A stretch of DNA of 64,000 nt, from contig OX457024.1 in the NCBI GenBank assembly GCA_949752745.1, positions 109,050,287-109,114,286 of the forward strand, in the 5' to 3' direction. A program made the translations under genes and the position numbers. Shown in pieces: positions 22,190 to 31,086 of this stretch. This DNA is from Protula sp. h YS-2021 (lineage: Eukaryota; Annelida; Polychaeta; Sabellida; Serpulidae). Below the pieces are notes generated by a model. The model worked only from the letters and a program-made list of their open reading frames with translations, made no database searches and was not told the DNA's origin. Position 1 is the stretch's first letter; every line of letters begins with the position of its first letter.

Positions 22190-22540
22190 TCAAAAGATAT
22201 CTCTTTTATGCTTTTTTGATGTTATCCGTCTAGCTGTTTTTCGTCTTCTGGCACGTTTCGTCGGTTGTACTCTATTTCTATGCACATCACCAAACACACG
22301 TTGTGCTACTCGACCCTTAACATCTTTCGCAATATTCTTTGCAGCCTTCTTAAGATATGGTGCAACGATCTTAGGCCCAGCCTTAAGTAGTGGAATAGCT
22401 CTACGAGCCAATGATCCCAGTATGGAACCAATACCATCCCCATATTGAATTCGCGCTCCTTTAAATCCTGGTAATTCTCCACCCACTTGACGAAGAAAAT
22501 GGTTGCGATATGCAGACGGATCGTGTGTGTAGGCTTTCAT
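22190..22540 (-). CDS. pVI-like basic minor capsid protein (E1)
   Basis: 116 codons from ATG 22,540, ending KHKRDIF. The centre carries a glycine-led amphipathic helix (YGDGIGSILGSLARRAIPLL) followed by a Lys/Arg-rich tail. By position between penton-like and capsid genes and by this helix it resembles the membrane-active adenovirus VI-type or X-type proteins; function inferred. The frame is intact, one of the few in E1. Its stop is 9 nt upstream of the capsid ATG. Confidence 0.7.
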   Translation of the reverse strand: MKAYTHDPSAYRNHFLRQVGGELPGFKGARIQYGDGIGSILGSLARRAIPLLKAGPKIVAPYLKKAAKNIAKDVKGRVAQRVFGDVHRNRVQPTKRARRRKTARRITSKKHKRDIF

Positions 22541-22633
22541 AATGCTTTTGGTCGAAAATGGATTTTACAGATCGATCACCCTTTCAGTTTGAAATGGAAC
22601 AGTATGGCCTGTCGTCCTTTATATTCATCTCTA

Positions 22634-23290
22634 TCACGTCAAATTTGGATGTGTTACAGGAACATAATGCGGTTCGTTGTACGTTTTCATGATAATCTCA
22701 CCATCATGGCCTTGTATGCCAACAGAACGTATCAAGGGAACATAATGATCGCCAACAACTTGTGGTTCACAAATACTACAATACACATAAAGTGTATAAA
22801 ATCCCTGTTTCACATCAGCTTTATGGTCAGCTCTACATGTTTCAGTATACCATTGATCTTGGATAAATCCTAAAATCTCAGCTAATCCAGTGGAGAAGGA
22901 CACTTCAAAGCTATGATTGAGAAATAGAAAAACACGTCGTCAAATCTTATCATACTTTAGCTGAATAGCTTCTTCTTCTTTAAGGTCCTCGGACTTAGCC
23001 ACTTCTTCATTCACTGCCTGACATAGTTCTTGTATGGTTCTGTAGTACCCATGAGGAATATCGATAGTGGCAAATGTATCTATTCGTCGATACTGAATAG
23101 AATAGTCCATTCTATGTCTCATCGTTGACCATGTATGTGGATATTGAATTTCAGCTAAAGCCACTTCATATCTCCCATTCAGATAGATGGTTCGAGGCAT
23201 ACAAATTTGATAATTCGAAGCCTTGTTGTTGGGATAATAGTTCATACTCGCATTGCTAGGCAAAGTAATGTAAAAACTTGTTGACTCCAT
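22634..23290 (-). pseudogene. Penton-like minor capsid protein with in-frame stop (E1)
   Basis: Start at ATG 23,290 (MESTSFYITLPSNAS), shared with the E2 copy. The motif YEVALAEIQYPHTW is typical of this conserved capsid-associated family in Maverick-like elements. A single TGA at 22,940-22,942 interrupts an otherwise continuous frame that resumes to 22,634 (GFYTLYVYCSICEPQVVGD...). The next codon is CGA, so an Arg-to-stop transition is plausible. Probably the vertex (penton) protein; the role is inferred from family position. Confidence 0.7.
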
Positions 23291-23306
23291 GATGGGGGGA
23301 GAGACT

Positions 23307-23534
23307 TTAAATGGTATGGATGCGTTGGCGTTGCCTATATACCTCACGATAGCGCGCGCCATTCGACCAAGTATGCAAAGTCTCATCCTCTTTTACATCA
23401 TGATGGTGATGATGATTGGCCAAGACTTCTCCTTCACAACACGCATTTGTGCATCTGATCTTCACAGGAATAGTCGGTTTATCTTCCTCACCACAACACC
23501 ATAGCTCTTTCAACCATGTTAAAAATTTTCCCAT
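23307..23534 (-). CDS. Small Cys/His-rich protein (E1)
   Basis: 75 codons with ELWCCGEE, CTNACCEG and a penta-His run. It overlaps the preceding ORF by 16 nt and ends 16 nt before the penton-like ATG. Small Cys-rich ORFs at this position occur in related elements; function unknown. Confidence 0.55.
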   Translation of the reverse strand: MGKFLTWLKELWCCGEEDKPTIPVKIRCTNACCEGEVLANHHHHHDVKEDETLHTWSNGARYREVYRQRQRIHTI

Positions 23535-24088
23535 CCTTTAGGAAACTGTCTTTGCTGACGCTGTTTCATTTCTGTTGCAATGTCTTCACGAGTGGTCTTT
23601 TTACTAAACGTAGTTTTTGGAATATTAGCATCGACAATTTCCTGGATAAACGGATGCCAGCCATGGGGTGGTATGGTTCGTTCTTTTCTTCTTGTCGCCA
23701 CCAATGCTTCTTTCATCAAATCAACAATGTTAGAATTGGTAATGACATCACCCGTTTTCAACACAAGTTCATTCTTCTCTGTCCATTTCGTACCATGTTT
23801 CTTCAGTTCTGCTAAAAGTTGTATTACTTTTCCATGATAGATAGGTTGAAAATGACCTAACACTAGCTTTTCTGGTGGTGGTGGTGGTGGTTGCCGCTGT
23901 TGTTGTGACTGACTTGTTCGTAGATGACGGCCAAGAAGTTGAGACATTTCCATAGCCTTTTCACGTGTTCGTTTCCCACGTAAAAGTGTATTGACTTTTG
24001 TTTTGATGCCATGTTTTCCTCCCTTCTTTTCTAATAACAGTTTGTATTCATGTTCAGGAATGAGAACCATTTTCATAGCATGCTTCAT
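23519..24088 (-). CDS. Conserved structural-region ORF (E1)
   Basis: 189 codons, intact. N-terminal MVLIPEHEYKLLLEKK helix, central Gln/Pro-rich linker, then a folded C-terminal half (VLKTGDVITNSNIVDLMKEAL...). The same architecture is found in E2 (56,417-56,965), and the N terminus in E3. A widely conserved Maverick/adintovirus protein of unknown role, probably virion-associated. Its ATG overlaps the stop of the upstream gene as ATGA (24,085-24,088). Confidence 0.75.
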   Translation of the reverse strand: MKHAMKMVLIPEHEYKLLLEKKGGKHGIKTKVNTLLRGKRTREKAMEMSQLLGRHLRTSQSQQQRQPPPPPPEKLVLGHFQPIYHGKVIQLLAELKKHGTKWTEKNELVLKTGDVITNSNIVDLMKEALVATRRKERTIPPHGWHPFIQEIVDANIPKTTFSKKTTREDIATEMKQRQQRQFPKGWENF

Positions 24089-24411
24089 TTTAACAGCAGC
24101 TTGGCTAACAAGGGCAATGCAAATCTAGCAATAACTCCAATGAATCCTCCTTTCTGATTCACCAACTTCTTTTTTCGTCGAAGGGATATCTTCTTGTCTG
24201 CCAGAGTACGTAGGGTATGACGCTCACGCTTGAATACCTTATACCGTTTTGAGCTTAAGGGTAAATGTCCTCGCAATATATTCAAACAAATTTCAAGCAA
24301 GCTTGTTAATTCCTCCTTCGTAGCTTGCTGTAGCAAAGATTTACGCCGTCTAGGCCCACTGCGTGCAAGCAAATGAAGAAAAGGCTGGTTCGCTCGAATA
24401 CGTTTAGACAT
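24085..24411 (-). CDS. pX-like basic core protein (E1)
   Basis: 108 codons: MSKRIRANQPFLHLLAR, a helical EICLNILRGHLPL segment, a basic stretch, then QKGGFIGVIARFALPLLAKL, a glycine-led hydrophobic C terminus comparable to the adenoviral core peptide X. Likely DNA-condensing or membrane-active; inferred. Overlaps the ATPase stop by 8 nt. Confidence 0.7.
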   Translation of the reverse strand: MSKRIRANQPFLHLLARSGPRRRKSLLQQATKEELTSLLEICLNILRGHLPLSSKRYKVFKRERHTLRTLADKKISLRRKKKLVNQKGGFIGVIARFALPLLAKLLLK

Positions 24412-25063
24412 CTTGACTCCGAATGGTTAAATGGGTTGGTTCTTGGTCATACACTGCTTTATCAATATATATATAATGTGTATCTTTTGGTAAAATGCCT
24501 GTACGAATACGCAGTTGATCATTCGTCTTCGGCTTCAAGTCAATGAATAAATAACCATAGGGTTTGCTGGTAGCATCTTGATAGGCTTCTATGAGAAATT
24601 GAGCTCTTCCAGGATACATTTGCCGCGCCAATGTACTGATTTGTTGACTGTCTCTCGGATTTTTAAACAGAATGATATAATGTGTATTCAAACTAATATT
24701 TCGCATCTCTTTCCCATGATGGAACAAATTATGCACAATAAAGATGATAATTAGATTTTGATGACTGCTACCAACACTAAAGAGACGTGTCATACGCTCA
24801 TCGCTATGGCATTTGGTCATTAAGTCATCAATGATGAGTAAGTTTGTTTTTTTCGGGTTAAAGCGCTCTTCAATGTCATCTGGAATTCCTTGGTAAAATG
24901 TCACGCCTTTCATTCCCTTGTACAAAGGCTGATCTGCTGCATAGAGCCATAAAATGCTTTTCGGAGAGGGTTGAATAAACTTTTGTTCTAGAATTTCCTT
25001 CACCAGAGACGTTTTGCCACTGCCTGTAGGCCCAGAGACCAAGCATGTAAATGGATGCTTCAT
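24404..25063 (-). CDS. Genome-packaging ATPase, A32/FtsK-HerA type (E1)
   Basis: 219 codons from ATG 25,063. Walker A LVSGPTGSGKTSLVKE near residues 8-20, Walker B TNLLIIDDLMTK near residue 80, and a conserved C-terminal LARQMYPGRAQFLIEAYQDA block. ATPases of this family pump DNA into the procapsid. The frame is intact and of normal length. The start was chosen because the integrase stop overlaps it as ATGA (25,060-25,063). Confidence 0.93.
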   Translation of the reverse strand: MKHPFTCLVSGPTGSGKTSLVKEILEQKFIQPSPKSILWLYAADQPLYKGMKGVTFYQGIPDDIEERFNPKKTNLLIIDDLMTKCHSDERMTRLFSVGSSHQNLIIIFIVHNLFHHGKEMRNISLNTHYIILFKNPRDSQQISTLARQMYPGRAQFLIEAYQDATSKPYGYLFIDLKPKTNDQLRIRTGILPKDTHYIYIDKAVYDQEPTHLTIRSQDV

Positions 25064-26161
25064 TTTTGAATGTCTGTTTCTTTCACCCAACTGTTAAACT
25101 TGTTTGGCCAACCTAACCACTTGACAAATAATTCTTTCACACCACCTCCTCGTCACCTTTTACGTGTTTTCAAGACTTTTTCAATTTTGTATACGGATTC
25201 AATATCTTTGGTCACTTTCTGCAGTTCTTCCTCAAAGAAATGCCCATCAATATCTTCGTCTAAAAAGTCTTTCACGCGATACAAATTGCTTCTTACAACG
25301 ATGTGTGACAATGAAGACTTCTTGCGTCCATTTGATGTGATAATCCCGTTGAAACACATATTTAATGTGGGAAATGCGAACATGATCGCCAATGTCAAAT
25401 TTAAAATTCTTCTTCTTCTTCGGTTTCAATTTTAGTTTGTCGACATACATATACTTCCACACTTTCGATTCGTTGTCTTTACGAATCTCGGCTGGAGCAT
25501 ACTTATTCGGTAGGGAGCCATGAGGTCTATGGTTGTAATTATACACCAAGTCTGGAAGGATGTCTAAGTAACGGTAAGTTTGATTATGTAGAAAATACCG
25601 ATACATCATTCCCTTTAGAGTACGAATGACTCTCTCAGCAAAGTTGGCTTTGGTTTCATTCTTTGTGGTATAAGCATGAATGCCCTCCTTCTTCAAAAAT
25701 GCTTTTACCCATCTGTTTTTAAATTCCGTTCCTTTATCGGACCTTAGAGTGCGTGGTCTTCGGCGTGTGTCATGAAAAATCTTTTGGAAAGCTTTTATGA
25801 CGCTGGTATGTGATTTAGTAGATATTGGCTGCACCCACACATATTTGGAAAACACATCAATGACAATGAGTAAAAAGCGTGTGCCATCATTATAGGGAGC
25901 TATGTTTCCCATATCAGCCAAATCCATATCCCACATGTCATCAATGCCCCGTGTAATCACACGTTGTCTTTTGAACCTGTATTTTACAGGTTGGAGTAAA
26001 CTGAATGCATCTTGATCCTGTAGCCATTTCTTCACTTGCGACTGTGTCACTGGTTGATCATGTTTTCTTAAGATGTGATACAGTTTGTAAGGACCAGCAA
26101 ATGCCCCGGGCTGTCCAGGTTTAAAGTACATATTGGTCAAGTAGTCTTTCCACGTCGACAT
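25060..26161 (-). pseudogene. INT: Maverick-type integrase with chromodomain, broken (E1)
   Basis: From ATG 26,161 (MSTWKDYLTNMYF). The rve core has Asp in WDMDLADMGN, Asp in LRSDKGTEF and Glu in NFAERVIRTLKG about 34 residues later, so the DDE triad is present. Then GDHVRISHIK, the SH3-like linker. A frameshift at about 25,340 moves the frame, and a TGA at 25,153-25,155 cuts it before the C-terminal chromodomain (LFVKWLGWPNKFNSW). It would insert the element into host chromatin with a 6-bp target duplication. Confidence 0.88.
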
Positions 26162-26235
26162 GGTCACATCGAAATGAAAAGCAACAACACGGGAGCCGCA
26201 GCGCAGCAGCAGCACTTGCAAGGTTGACGTCTCGA

Positions 26236-26300
26236 GTGAAAGAGGCTGAGAGATACACACACTGGGTTTTTTTATATCTATTTACACTGGGGGGGGGGGG
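26236..26300 (-). promoter_or_regulatory. TATA promoter of the integrase cassette
   Basis: On the minus strand a run of C precedes GATATAAAAAAACC (about 26,277-26,264), roughly 105 nt upstream of the integrase ATG. Because the following genes overlap head-to-tail, this may drive one long transcript. Confidence 0.45.
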
Positions 26301-26458
26301 AGGCAGTAGATATGTGAAGTTTTTACGAGGTTGTCTCGTAGACTAAACACGGTTTTCGCGACATGAGGCCTTCAATAAAATTGAAACCACTCACATAAAT
26401 TAAATTTGTGAAAAACATTGTTAGCTGCTGCTGCTGTTGGGTGTTAGAGTTGTTGGTG

Positions 26459-26797
26459 TTAAAAAAAAGGTGGGCTTACCTGACAAAGCTGCTCGGTTTC
26501 TTCCTCCTCTGGTGGTAGTCCACAGCAATCTCTCAAATAATCCACCACGGTGAAATATGCTTCCACATCAGTGCGGGCTGAATAGAGTGCAGAATCAAAG
26601 TCAAAGTCAGGATCTTCTTCTAGTCCAATTGTGTCACATTCTCCGAGAAATCGTGAATGTAGTTCAATCACATGAAGACTGTGATGTACAACATCCCAAT
26701 AAGCGTCCAAGTGATAAAGCTGATAGTCTGGAGTGCCGCAGCAAGCAAGTTTAGCAATCATCAAGTCAATATAAGCTTTTCTAAAACATGCGTCCAT
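26459..26797 (-). CDS. Acidic accessory protein, unknown (E1)
   Basis: 112 codons from MDACFRKAYIDLMIAK; acidic centre (EEDPDFDFDSAL) and C-terminal LPPEEEETEQLC, scattered Cys. No family recognised. A CA/GT microsatellite lies directly upstream. Confidence 0.45.
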   Translation of the reverse strand: MDACFRKAYIDLMIAKLACCGTPDYQLYHLDAYWDVVHHSLHVIELHSRFLGECDTIGLEEDPDFDFDSALYSARTDVEAYFTVVDYLRDCCGLPPEEEETEQLCQVSPPFF

Positions 26798-26799
26798 CT

Positions 26800-26804
<5 letters not shown>

Positions 26805-26868
<64 letters not shown>
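26805..26868. repeat. (GT)n microsatellite
   Basis: About 32 GT repeats between two accessory genes; ORFs through it are artefacts. Confidence 0.97.
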
Positions 26869-26871
<3 letters not shown>

Positions 26872-26875
26872 CCTT

Positions 26876-27091
26876 CTACTGTGCTTCACAGACCTTAAGT
26901 ACTTCACACTTGCCGCAGAAGTTGTTTGGTTCACACATCTTGCAATTGTACTTGTGGCAGTGGCAATCATAATCCTCCATATATCCGCAAGCACCGCAAT
27001 AGTCGCAGGTAAGTCCAAGTTGATTTTGTACATCCATATTCTCCAACTGAATTTCAGCCTGTCTTTTCTTGGATAACTTTGACACCTTCAT
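26876..27091 (-). CDS. Zinc-ribbon-like Cys-rich tail of the PC4-like gene (E1)
   Basis: 71 codons: a charged helix, then CDYCGACGYMEDYDCHCHKYNCKMCEPNNFCGKC (shown as its pattern CxxC-x2-C, CHCHKYNC, CxxC), about ten Cys. An equivalent block exists at 58,670-58,760 behind the E2 PC4-like gene, so the two parts likely form one protein. Zinc binding inferred. Confidence 0.55.
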   Translation of the reverse strand: MKVSKLSKKRQAEIQLENMDVQNQLGLTCDYCGACGYMEDYDCHCHKYNCKMCEPNNFCGKCEVLKVCEAQ

Positions 27092-27120
27092 CCGATCTTC
27101 CTTTTGCAGCTTGATGATCG

Positions 27121-27504
27121 TTTTCTTGTCATGACATTCCGTTCAACCGATAAGGCTGAGTCGATGTGATCCATCTCCTGAAGCAGTGTCTCCCATTCAC
27201 CATCATTCATGTTGATGTGATGTGTGTATTATTTCCCTTCAAACCGTGATGTACGCACGAAGCTTACATAGCGCATGCCTTGATATGAAATGACTTCAAG
27301 CCACTTTGTTTCCGTTAAGTACAGTTTGAAGCCAATGTCACGGCATTTTTTCACGTTCTGACACACAATCTTCCACAAAGATGGTGAATAAGCGCACCAT
27401 CTCTCTCCGCGTTTGATGCAAAGAAATAATCCATATTGTCCAGGCTCCACAGTAATGGTTAAGTTTGCACTAATTTTAAAACTGCTCCTTGTCTTGTTCT
27501 CCAT
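27121..27504 (-). pseudogene. PC4-like protein with in-frame stop (E1)
   Basis: Start at ATG 27,504 (MENKTRSSFKISAN), preceded by TATAAAAGG (27,541-27,547) and TCAGT. Two strand-rich modules: YGLFLCIKRGERWCAYSPS and WLEVISYQGMRYVSFV. A TAA at 27,229-27,231 is followed in the same frame by INMNDGEWETLLQEMDHIDS, which matches the final helix of PC4 domains and the E2 sequences INLNDEEW and INLNEEEW. The PC4 assignment is my inference from this pattern. If read through, it would approach the zinc-ribbon ORF downstream. Confidence 0.5.
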
Positions 27505-27518
27505 GACTGCCACAATGT

Positions 27519-27547
27519 ACTGATGAACCCCCCCCCCTCCTTTTATA
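27519..27547 (-). promoter_or_regulatory. TATA + G-run + initiator, PC4-like gene E1
   Basis: TATAAAAGGAGGGGGGGGG then TCAGT at about 26 nt. The TATA followed immediately by a G run recurs at 63,854 and 29,197 (minus). Confidence 0.5.
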
Positions 27548-27731
27548 CCCAACCATCTGCTGAATCAAGCTTTTCAAACTTCTTGCAAAGCTTTGAATTC
27601 ACTTCAACTCGTCCATGGTTGCATCGAACAAGTTCTGATACATTCGTCGTCAATGACACATCATCATCATAATGTAGAATGATTCTTGCAGCTACAACTA
27701 ACATGAGCTCCACTGCCCAAATTGTATTCAC
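27543..27731 (-). CDS. Small hypothetical ORF (E1)
   Basis: About 60 codons (YDDDVSLTTNVSELV, KLCKKFEKLDSADGW), ending over the TATA box of the next gene. It may be the C-terminal part of the HRCAE-type gene immediately upstream after a frame break. Unknown. Confidence 0.3.
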   Translation of the reverse strand: MNTIWAVELMLVVAARIILHYDDDVSLTTNVSELVRCNHGRVEVNSKLCKKFEKLDSADGWV

Positions 27732-27785
27732 GTGGATAAATGCTGAATCAATGTCATAAGCTGATAGTATATGTAGATCTTCACA

Positions 27786-27980
27786 TTAACGTAGAAACGA
27801 GTGGATGAAACGATTACTTGGAATGGCCTTTCCAACAGCTTTCCAATGCTGATGCAAATTCTTCACTTGCCACATCCATTCCGTTTCAAAAGCAGGAAGC
27901 ATTGAAAACACCCAGTCAACATAGTTCACTTTGAACACATCATCCATTGTCTCTGCACATCTGTGAAGAAATGGTAACAT
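27786..27980 (-). CDS. Small accessory protein, HRCAE family (E1 copy)
   Basis: 64 codons; shares HRCAE(T/S)MDDV.KV.YV, LPAF and NLH.HW.AVGK.IP with 16,808-17,029. Unknown function. Confidence 0.45.
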   Translation of the reverse strand: MLPFLHRCAETMDDVFKVNYVDWVFSMLPAFETEWMWQVKNLHQHWKAVGKAIPSNRFIHSFLR

Positions 27981-28065
27981 TATTTAAAGCTGTCCCCACA
28001 ATGAACTAATGAATTTTGTGGTCCGCACCGCGCGCCGCCGCCGCCCTCTAATACCAGGGGAAGTT

Positions 28066-29155
28066 TTACATGTAGGTTTTCATGAGATGCTTGTAAAATC
28101 GTGGAGTCATCTCATTGAAACCATCCAGAAAGGCTGTTGGTAAACCACCTGTTAAAGATTGTCTCATGACAATCACTAAAAAGTCTCCTGGTTTCCGACT
28201 CCCTACCATCCATTGAAACAGCATAGGCATGGTGAAATATCCTTTTTCATAGAGGTAGGCCATCATATCATACATCTTAATGCGTTCTTCAAGGTATTTG
28301 AAACCATGTAGCATCACCTTTGCACATTCACATGCTTTGGCTCTGTCAGACACAACACCTTAAACTGTTCCTGATGAAGGAGTTTAAACAGTTGAACAAA
28401 ACGTCGAGTCATGGCTTCGGTGAACTTTGGCTGTGACACCGGAACATCCTCTGCGTTTCCTTCTAGCATGAACATGAGCATAATGACAGTATTCACTTCT
28501 TCCATTAGGTACATGTACGTGTGCTTGTCGAAAAAGCCTTCTTCACATAAACACCATAAAAGTTGCGATCGATCAGAGGAAGCACGGCTTGAAAGTTTCT
28601 TTTCAACAGCGTCACATCTTCTTCAGTCACAGGGATGGTCTTACTCGATTCAAATTTCAATTTCAAATGCTTGTGTTCTTCATTATCGCTTAACATGTCC
28701 ACTTCTGAATCCTCAGGCTCCTCGGGCTCGCTGGGCTCGTCCCCGGGCTCGCTGGGCTCGGCACTCATTTCTTCGTTAAGTTGCTTCAGATGAGCTTTTA
28801 ACTTTGTGCTGAGTTGTGTGTTTCTCCCATTGACAAGTGCATTTGCAACCCAGAACGGGTAGTTGGAGCCCTCAGGATCTGGCATTCCTTCCTCTATTCC
28901 TTGCTGTATCCCTTGCTGCACTGTAGGTATATCTGACGGAGCAGCAGCGTCTAACGCTTCCTTAGGAGGGACGTCTGATGGAATGCCTACCAGTTCCTCC
29001 AAGTCTTTTTCAGCTTCTGCCATGTTAGCCAGGAATGCATTAATCTCTTCCACTGGCAATACAGAATTAAAAGTAAACGGTTCCAACCCAAACAAGTCGT
29101 CCATGTCTGTGTTGATAGCTGGAAAAGGAGGTGTATTCAGCAATGCCGCTTCCAT
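28066..29155 (-). pseudogene. Large acidic accessory gene, two frameshifts (E1)
   Basis: Starts at ATG 29,155 (MEAALLNTPPFPAIN). The N-terminal 200 residues are acidic and Pro/Glu-rich (EPSEPEEPEDSEVD). Frame breaks near 28,510 and 28,350 separate a middle block (EEVNTVIMLMFMLEG...) and a C-terminal, likely globular block (MLFQWMVGSRKPGDFLVIVM...). The total would be roughly 350 residues. I do not recognise it. Confidence 0.5.
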
Positions 29156-29190
29156 GATCTGACCACACCTCAGCCTAGACCCCCCCCCCC

Positions 29191-29258
29191 TTATATATGA
29201 GTTTTCTTTCCTGCTGAAAAATTTTTTTTTAGGGAGGGAGGGGAGGGGGGCTTATATA
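29191..29258 (-). promoter_or_regulatory. Paired TATA boxes of the acidic gene
   Basis: Two minus-strand TATATAAG boxes, at 29,191-29,197 (followed by ten G) and 29,252-29,258 (preceded by T, followed by CCCCCC-rich leader on the same strand). The nearer lies about 36 nt upstream of the ATG at 29,155. Confidence 0.5.
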
Positions 29259-29269
29259 TGAAGTTTTGG

Positions 29270-29430
29270 GAGGGGAGGGTGGGTGGGTGGGTGGTCGTTT
29301 TACACTTCAGCGCTTTATCAACGCTTTATCAGCGCTTCAGCGGAAGTCGTTATTTCAAATCCCTTAATCGCGTTGACAACTGCACAAATGGCGTTTCGTT
29401 TATACAGCCATCCATTTCGTCAAGACAAAA
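29270..29430. promoter_or_regulatory. Divergent promoter block shared with E4
   Basis: Matches the reverse complement of 62,770-62,915: CAGCGCTT(T/C)ATCAACGCT, CAGCGGAAG(T/C)(C/T)GTTATTTC, AACTGCACAAA, GCCATCCATTTCGTCAAGA. In E1 it lies between the acidic gene and the C2HC gene; in E4 between the PC4-like and Cys-rich genes. An upstream regulatory role is inferred. Confidence 0.5.
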
Positions 29431-29736
29431 TGTGTGGTAAAAATGCTTTAAAAAACCCTAACATAAGTTTTTTTGTTTTTTTTTGTTTGGGGAAATGATT
29501 TTTTAACTCTTCTTTGGTGGTAGGGGGAGGGAGGGTCGTCGACATTCTGTTCTTGGGGGGGGGGTCCTAATACTCTGTGTCGACGACAGAGAGAGAGAGG
29601 AGGGAGGGGGGAGGGAGGGTGGTCTGACGTTTCGCACACATCATTTCGTCACACACACACTCTCGTCATCGTTGCCTGCATTGCCTGCAGTGCTTTCGAA
29701 CTTTTTCTAGAGAGCGGACGTGCCAAAAAAAAAATA

Positions 29737-30578
29737 ATGCAGTTCAAAGAAGAATTCTTCACAGAAGAACGCCTTGGGGCTTATCATTTTTCAAAGAAAG
29801 ACGCAGATCTATGGGAGGAGGTGTACGTTGATTACCAGGCGTTCCTCTATGAAAAATGGAAGGATTTTCAGTCTCAGCACCAACAAGAATTTCATCGCTT
29901 TGGCAAGGCGGCAGAAAAGAACCATCGACGACTTAAGAAGAAAAAGAAGAAGAGGGACCCCACGCCGCCGTCCTCGCCGACTCCGCCTTGCCAAGAGAAG
30001 AAGAAGATGTGGATCCTCCTCCTACCGAAGTGACTTCTGTCGCTGAGCTATCTACACTATCGCCGCCAGCTCATCGGCAGGCAGTTGATGTCCAGAGCGT
30101 GCCGGTGGCACCTTCTACACAACAGTGTACACAACAGTGCAATATCAACGTGACATTAACTCCTGAAGATAAGCTAGCGGCCGCTGTCGCTAGCATCTCG
30201 GATGCGCCCGTGCAGACAACTTCCAACATTGACTGCACCCTTAATCTTAGTCAATCAAAACTGGAGGACATACAGAACAACACAGACCTCCAGGGTCTTA
30301 TGCGTCTTGTAGACGACTTACAAACCATCGTGTTTTGTGACTTCTGTCACTATCCTGTTCCTGAGGGCATGACTATACGCCAGCATGAACAGCGATGTGC
30401 AGAAGCCATGAAGCATGCACATTACTATTGTAGTCTACAACGCAAAGACTTTGATTCCACTAAGGCTGGGGTTGCAGCACACAAAAGGAAGTGTGCCTGC
30501 AGCGAGATTAGCGGCAGCGAAGCTAGCACAAGCAGCACGAAGAAACTGAAAGTGAGAGGAGAAGAAAACCGACACTGA
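29737..30578 (+). pseudogene. C2HC zinc-finger accessory gene, array unit 1
   Basis: Starts MQFKEEFFTEERL (ATG 29,737); a helical N-terminal domain (EEVYVDYQAFLYEKW...HRFGKAAEK) leads into a Lys-rich run encoded by AAGAAGAAAAAGAAGAAG. The second part (to 30,578) lies in the -1 frame: an acidic Pro-rich linker, then VFCDFCHYPVPEGMTIRQHE plus RC (C2HC knuckle) and a second Cys/His stretch ending HKRKCAC. Either a base was lost in the purine run or translation slips there. Probably nuclear; function unknown. Confidence 0.6.
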
Positions 30579-30590
30579 AAATCCCTCCAC

Positions 30591-30608
30591 GGCTGCCTTT
30601 TGGCAGCC
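30591..30608 (+). terminator. Histone-like 3' stem-loop, array unit 1
   Basis: GGCTGCCTTTTGGCAGCC: 7-bp stem, TTTT loop, followed exactly by ACCCA as in metazoan histone mRNAs, then AATAAGC 14 nt after the stem (30,623). Starts 12 nt after the stop codon. Confidence 0.75.
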
Positions 30609-30614
30609 ACCCAT

Positions 30615-30926
30615 TCTTCCAAAATAAGCAAACAAACCTATCGTGTTGGTGTGTGCATGCATGAAAATGTGTGGGAAATGCTTAAAAAAACTCTGATACT
30701 GTCACTCCGTCTCGGTGCACACCGTTTCACTCAAGACGCTCACGGCACACCTTTTTTCCCCTCACAAGCTCCCCCCTCCCTACCATCCCCATACACACAA
30801 CGTTTCACCGGAAACACCTTTCTTTCGCTCGCAATAGCTCGCAATCCTTCCAACTGCATCAAATGACGTTTTCTTTCTATCGTCATCACTCCCAATCACA
30901 CTCAAAGCTATCCCCTAATGGTACAA

Positions 30927-30930
<4 letters not shown>
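30615..30930 (+). other. Subterminal-like flank shared with E4
   Basis: Non-coding 300 bp matching the minus strand of 61,650-61,990: AATAAGCAAACAAACC, GGGAAATGCTT, CCGTCTCGG, GTTTCACCGGAAACAC, TTCGCTCGCAAT, ATGACGTTTTCTTTC. It lies next to different genes in the two elements. Possibly part of a terminal repeat. Confidence 0.5.
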
Positions 30931-30966
<36 letters not shown>

Positions 30967-31086
30967 AGAAAGGAGGGGGGGGTGGGGTTCCATACACTAG
31001 CTTGCCAAACTCTTTACAACTCACTCTTTCTTCTTAGACTCCCTTTTATATGCCAGAGCAAAAGGAGCGAAATTTTCACATGCTCT

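Larger units (their letters stand above)
21211..30930 (-). mobile_element. E1: Maverick/adintovirus-like element, right part
   Basis: Minus-strand genes in order: accessory genes (29.2-26.5 kb), integrase, packaging ATPase, pX-like, conserved ORF, small Cys protein, penton-like, pVI-like and capsid protein. The left end is lost at the microsatellites, so protease and PolB are absent. To the right, the C2HC gene and its 3' flank (30.6-30.9 kb) resemble the left flank of E4 in mirror image, suggesting a shared subterminal region. The right boundary is approximate. Confidence 0.75.

Noticed and set aside
26680..26702. GATGT/ACATC hairpin followed by AATAAGC
   Set aside because: Lies inside a minus-strand coding region with no plus-strand gene upstream; taken as chance.
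26672..27033. ORFs rich in Val-Cys or Thr-His
   Set aside because: Readthrough of the (GT)n microsatellite over the real minus-strand genes.
29809..29994. Arg/Leu-rich minus-strand ORF (and copies at 33,409 and 37,001)
   Set aside because: Antisense shadow of the C2HC gene.
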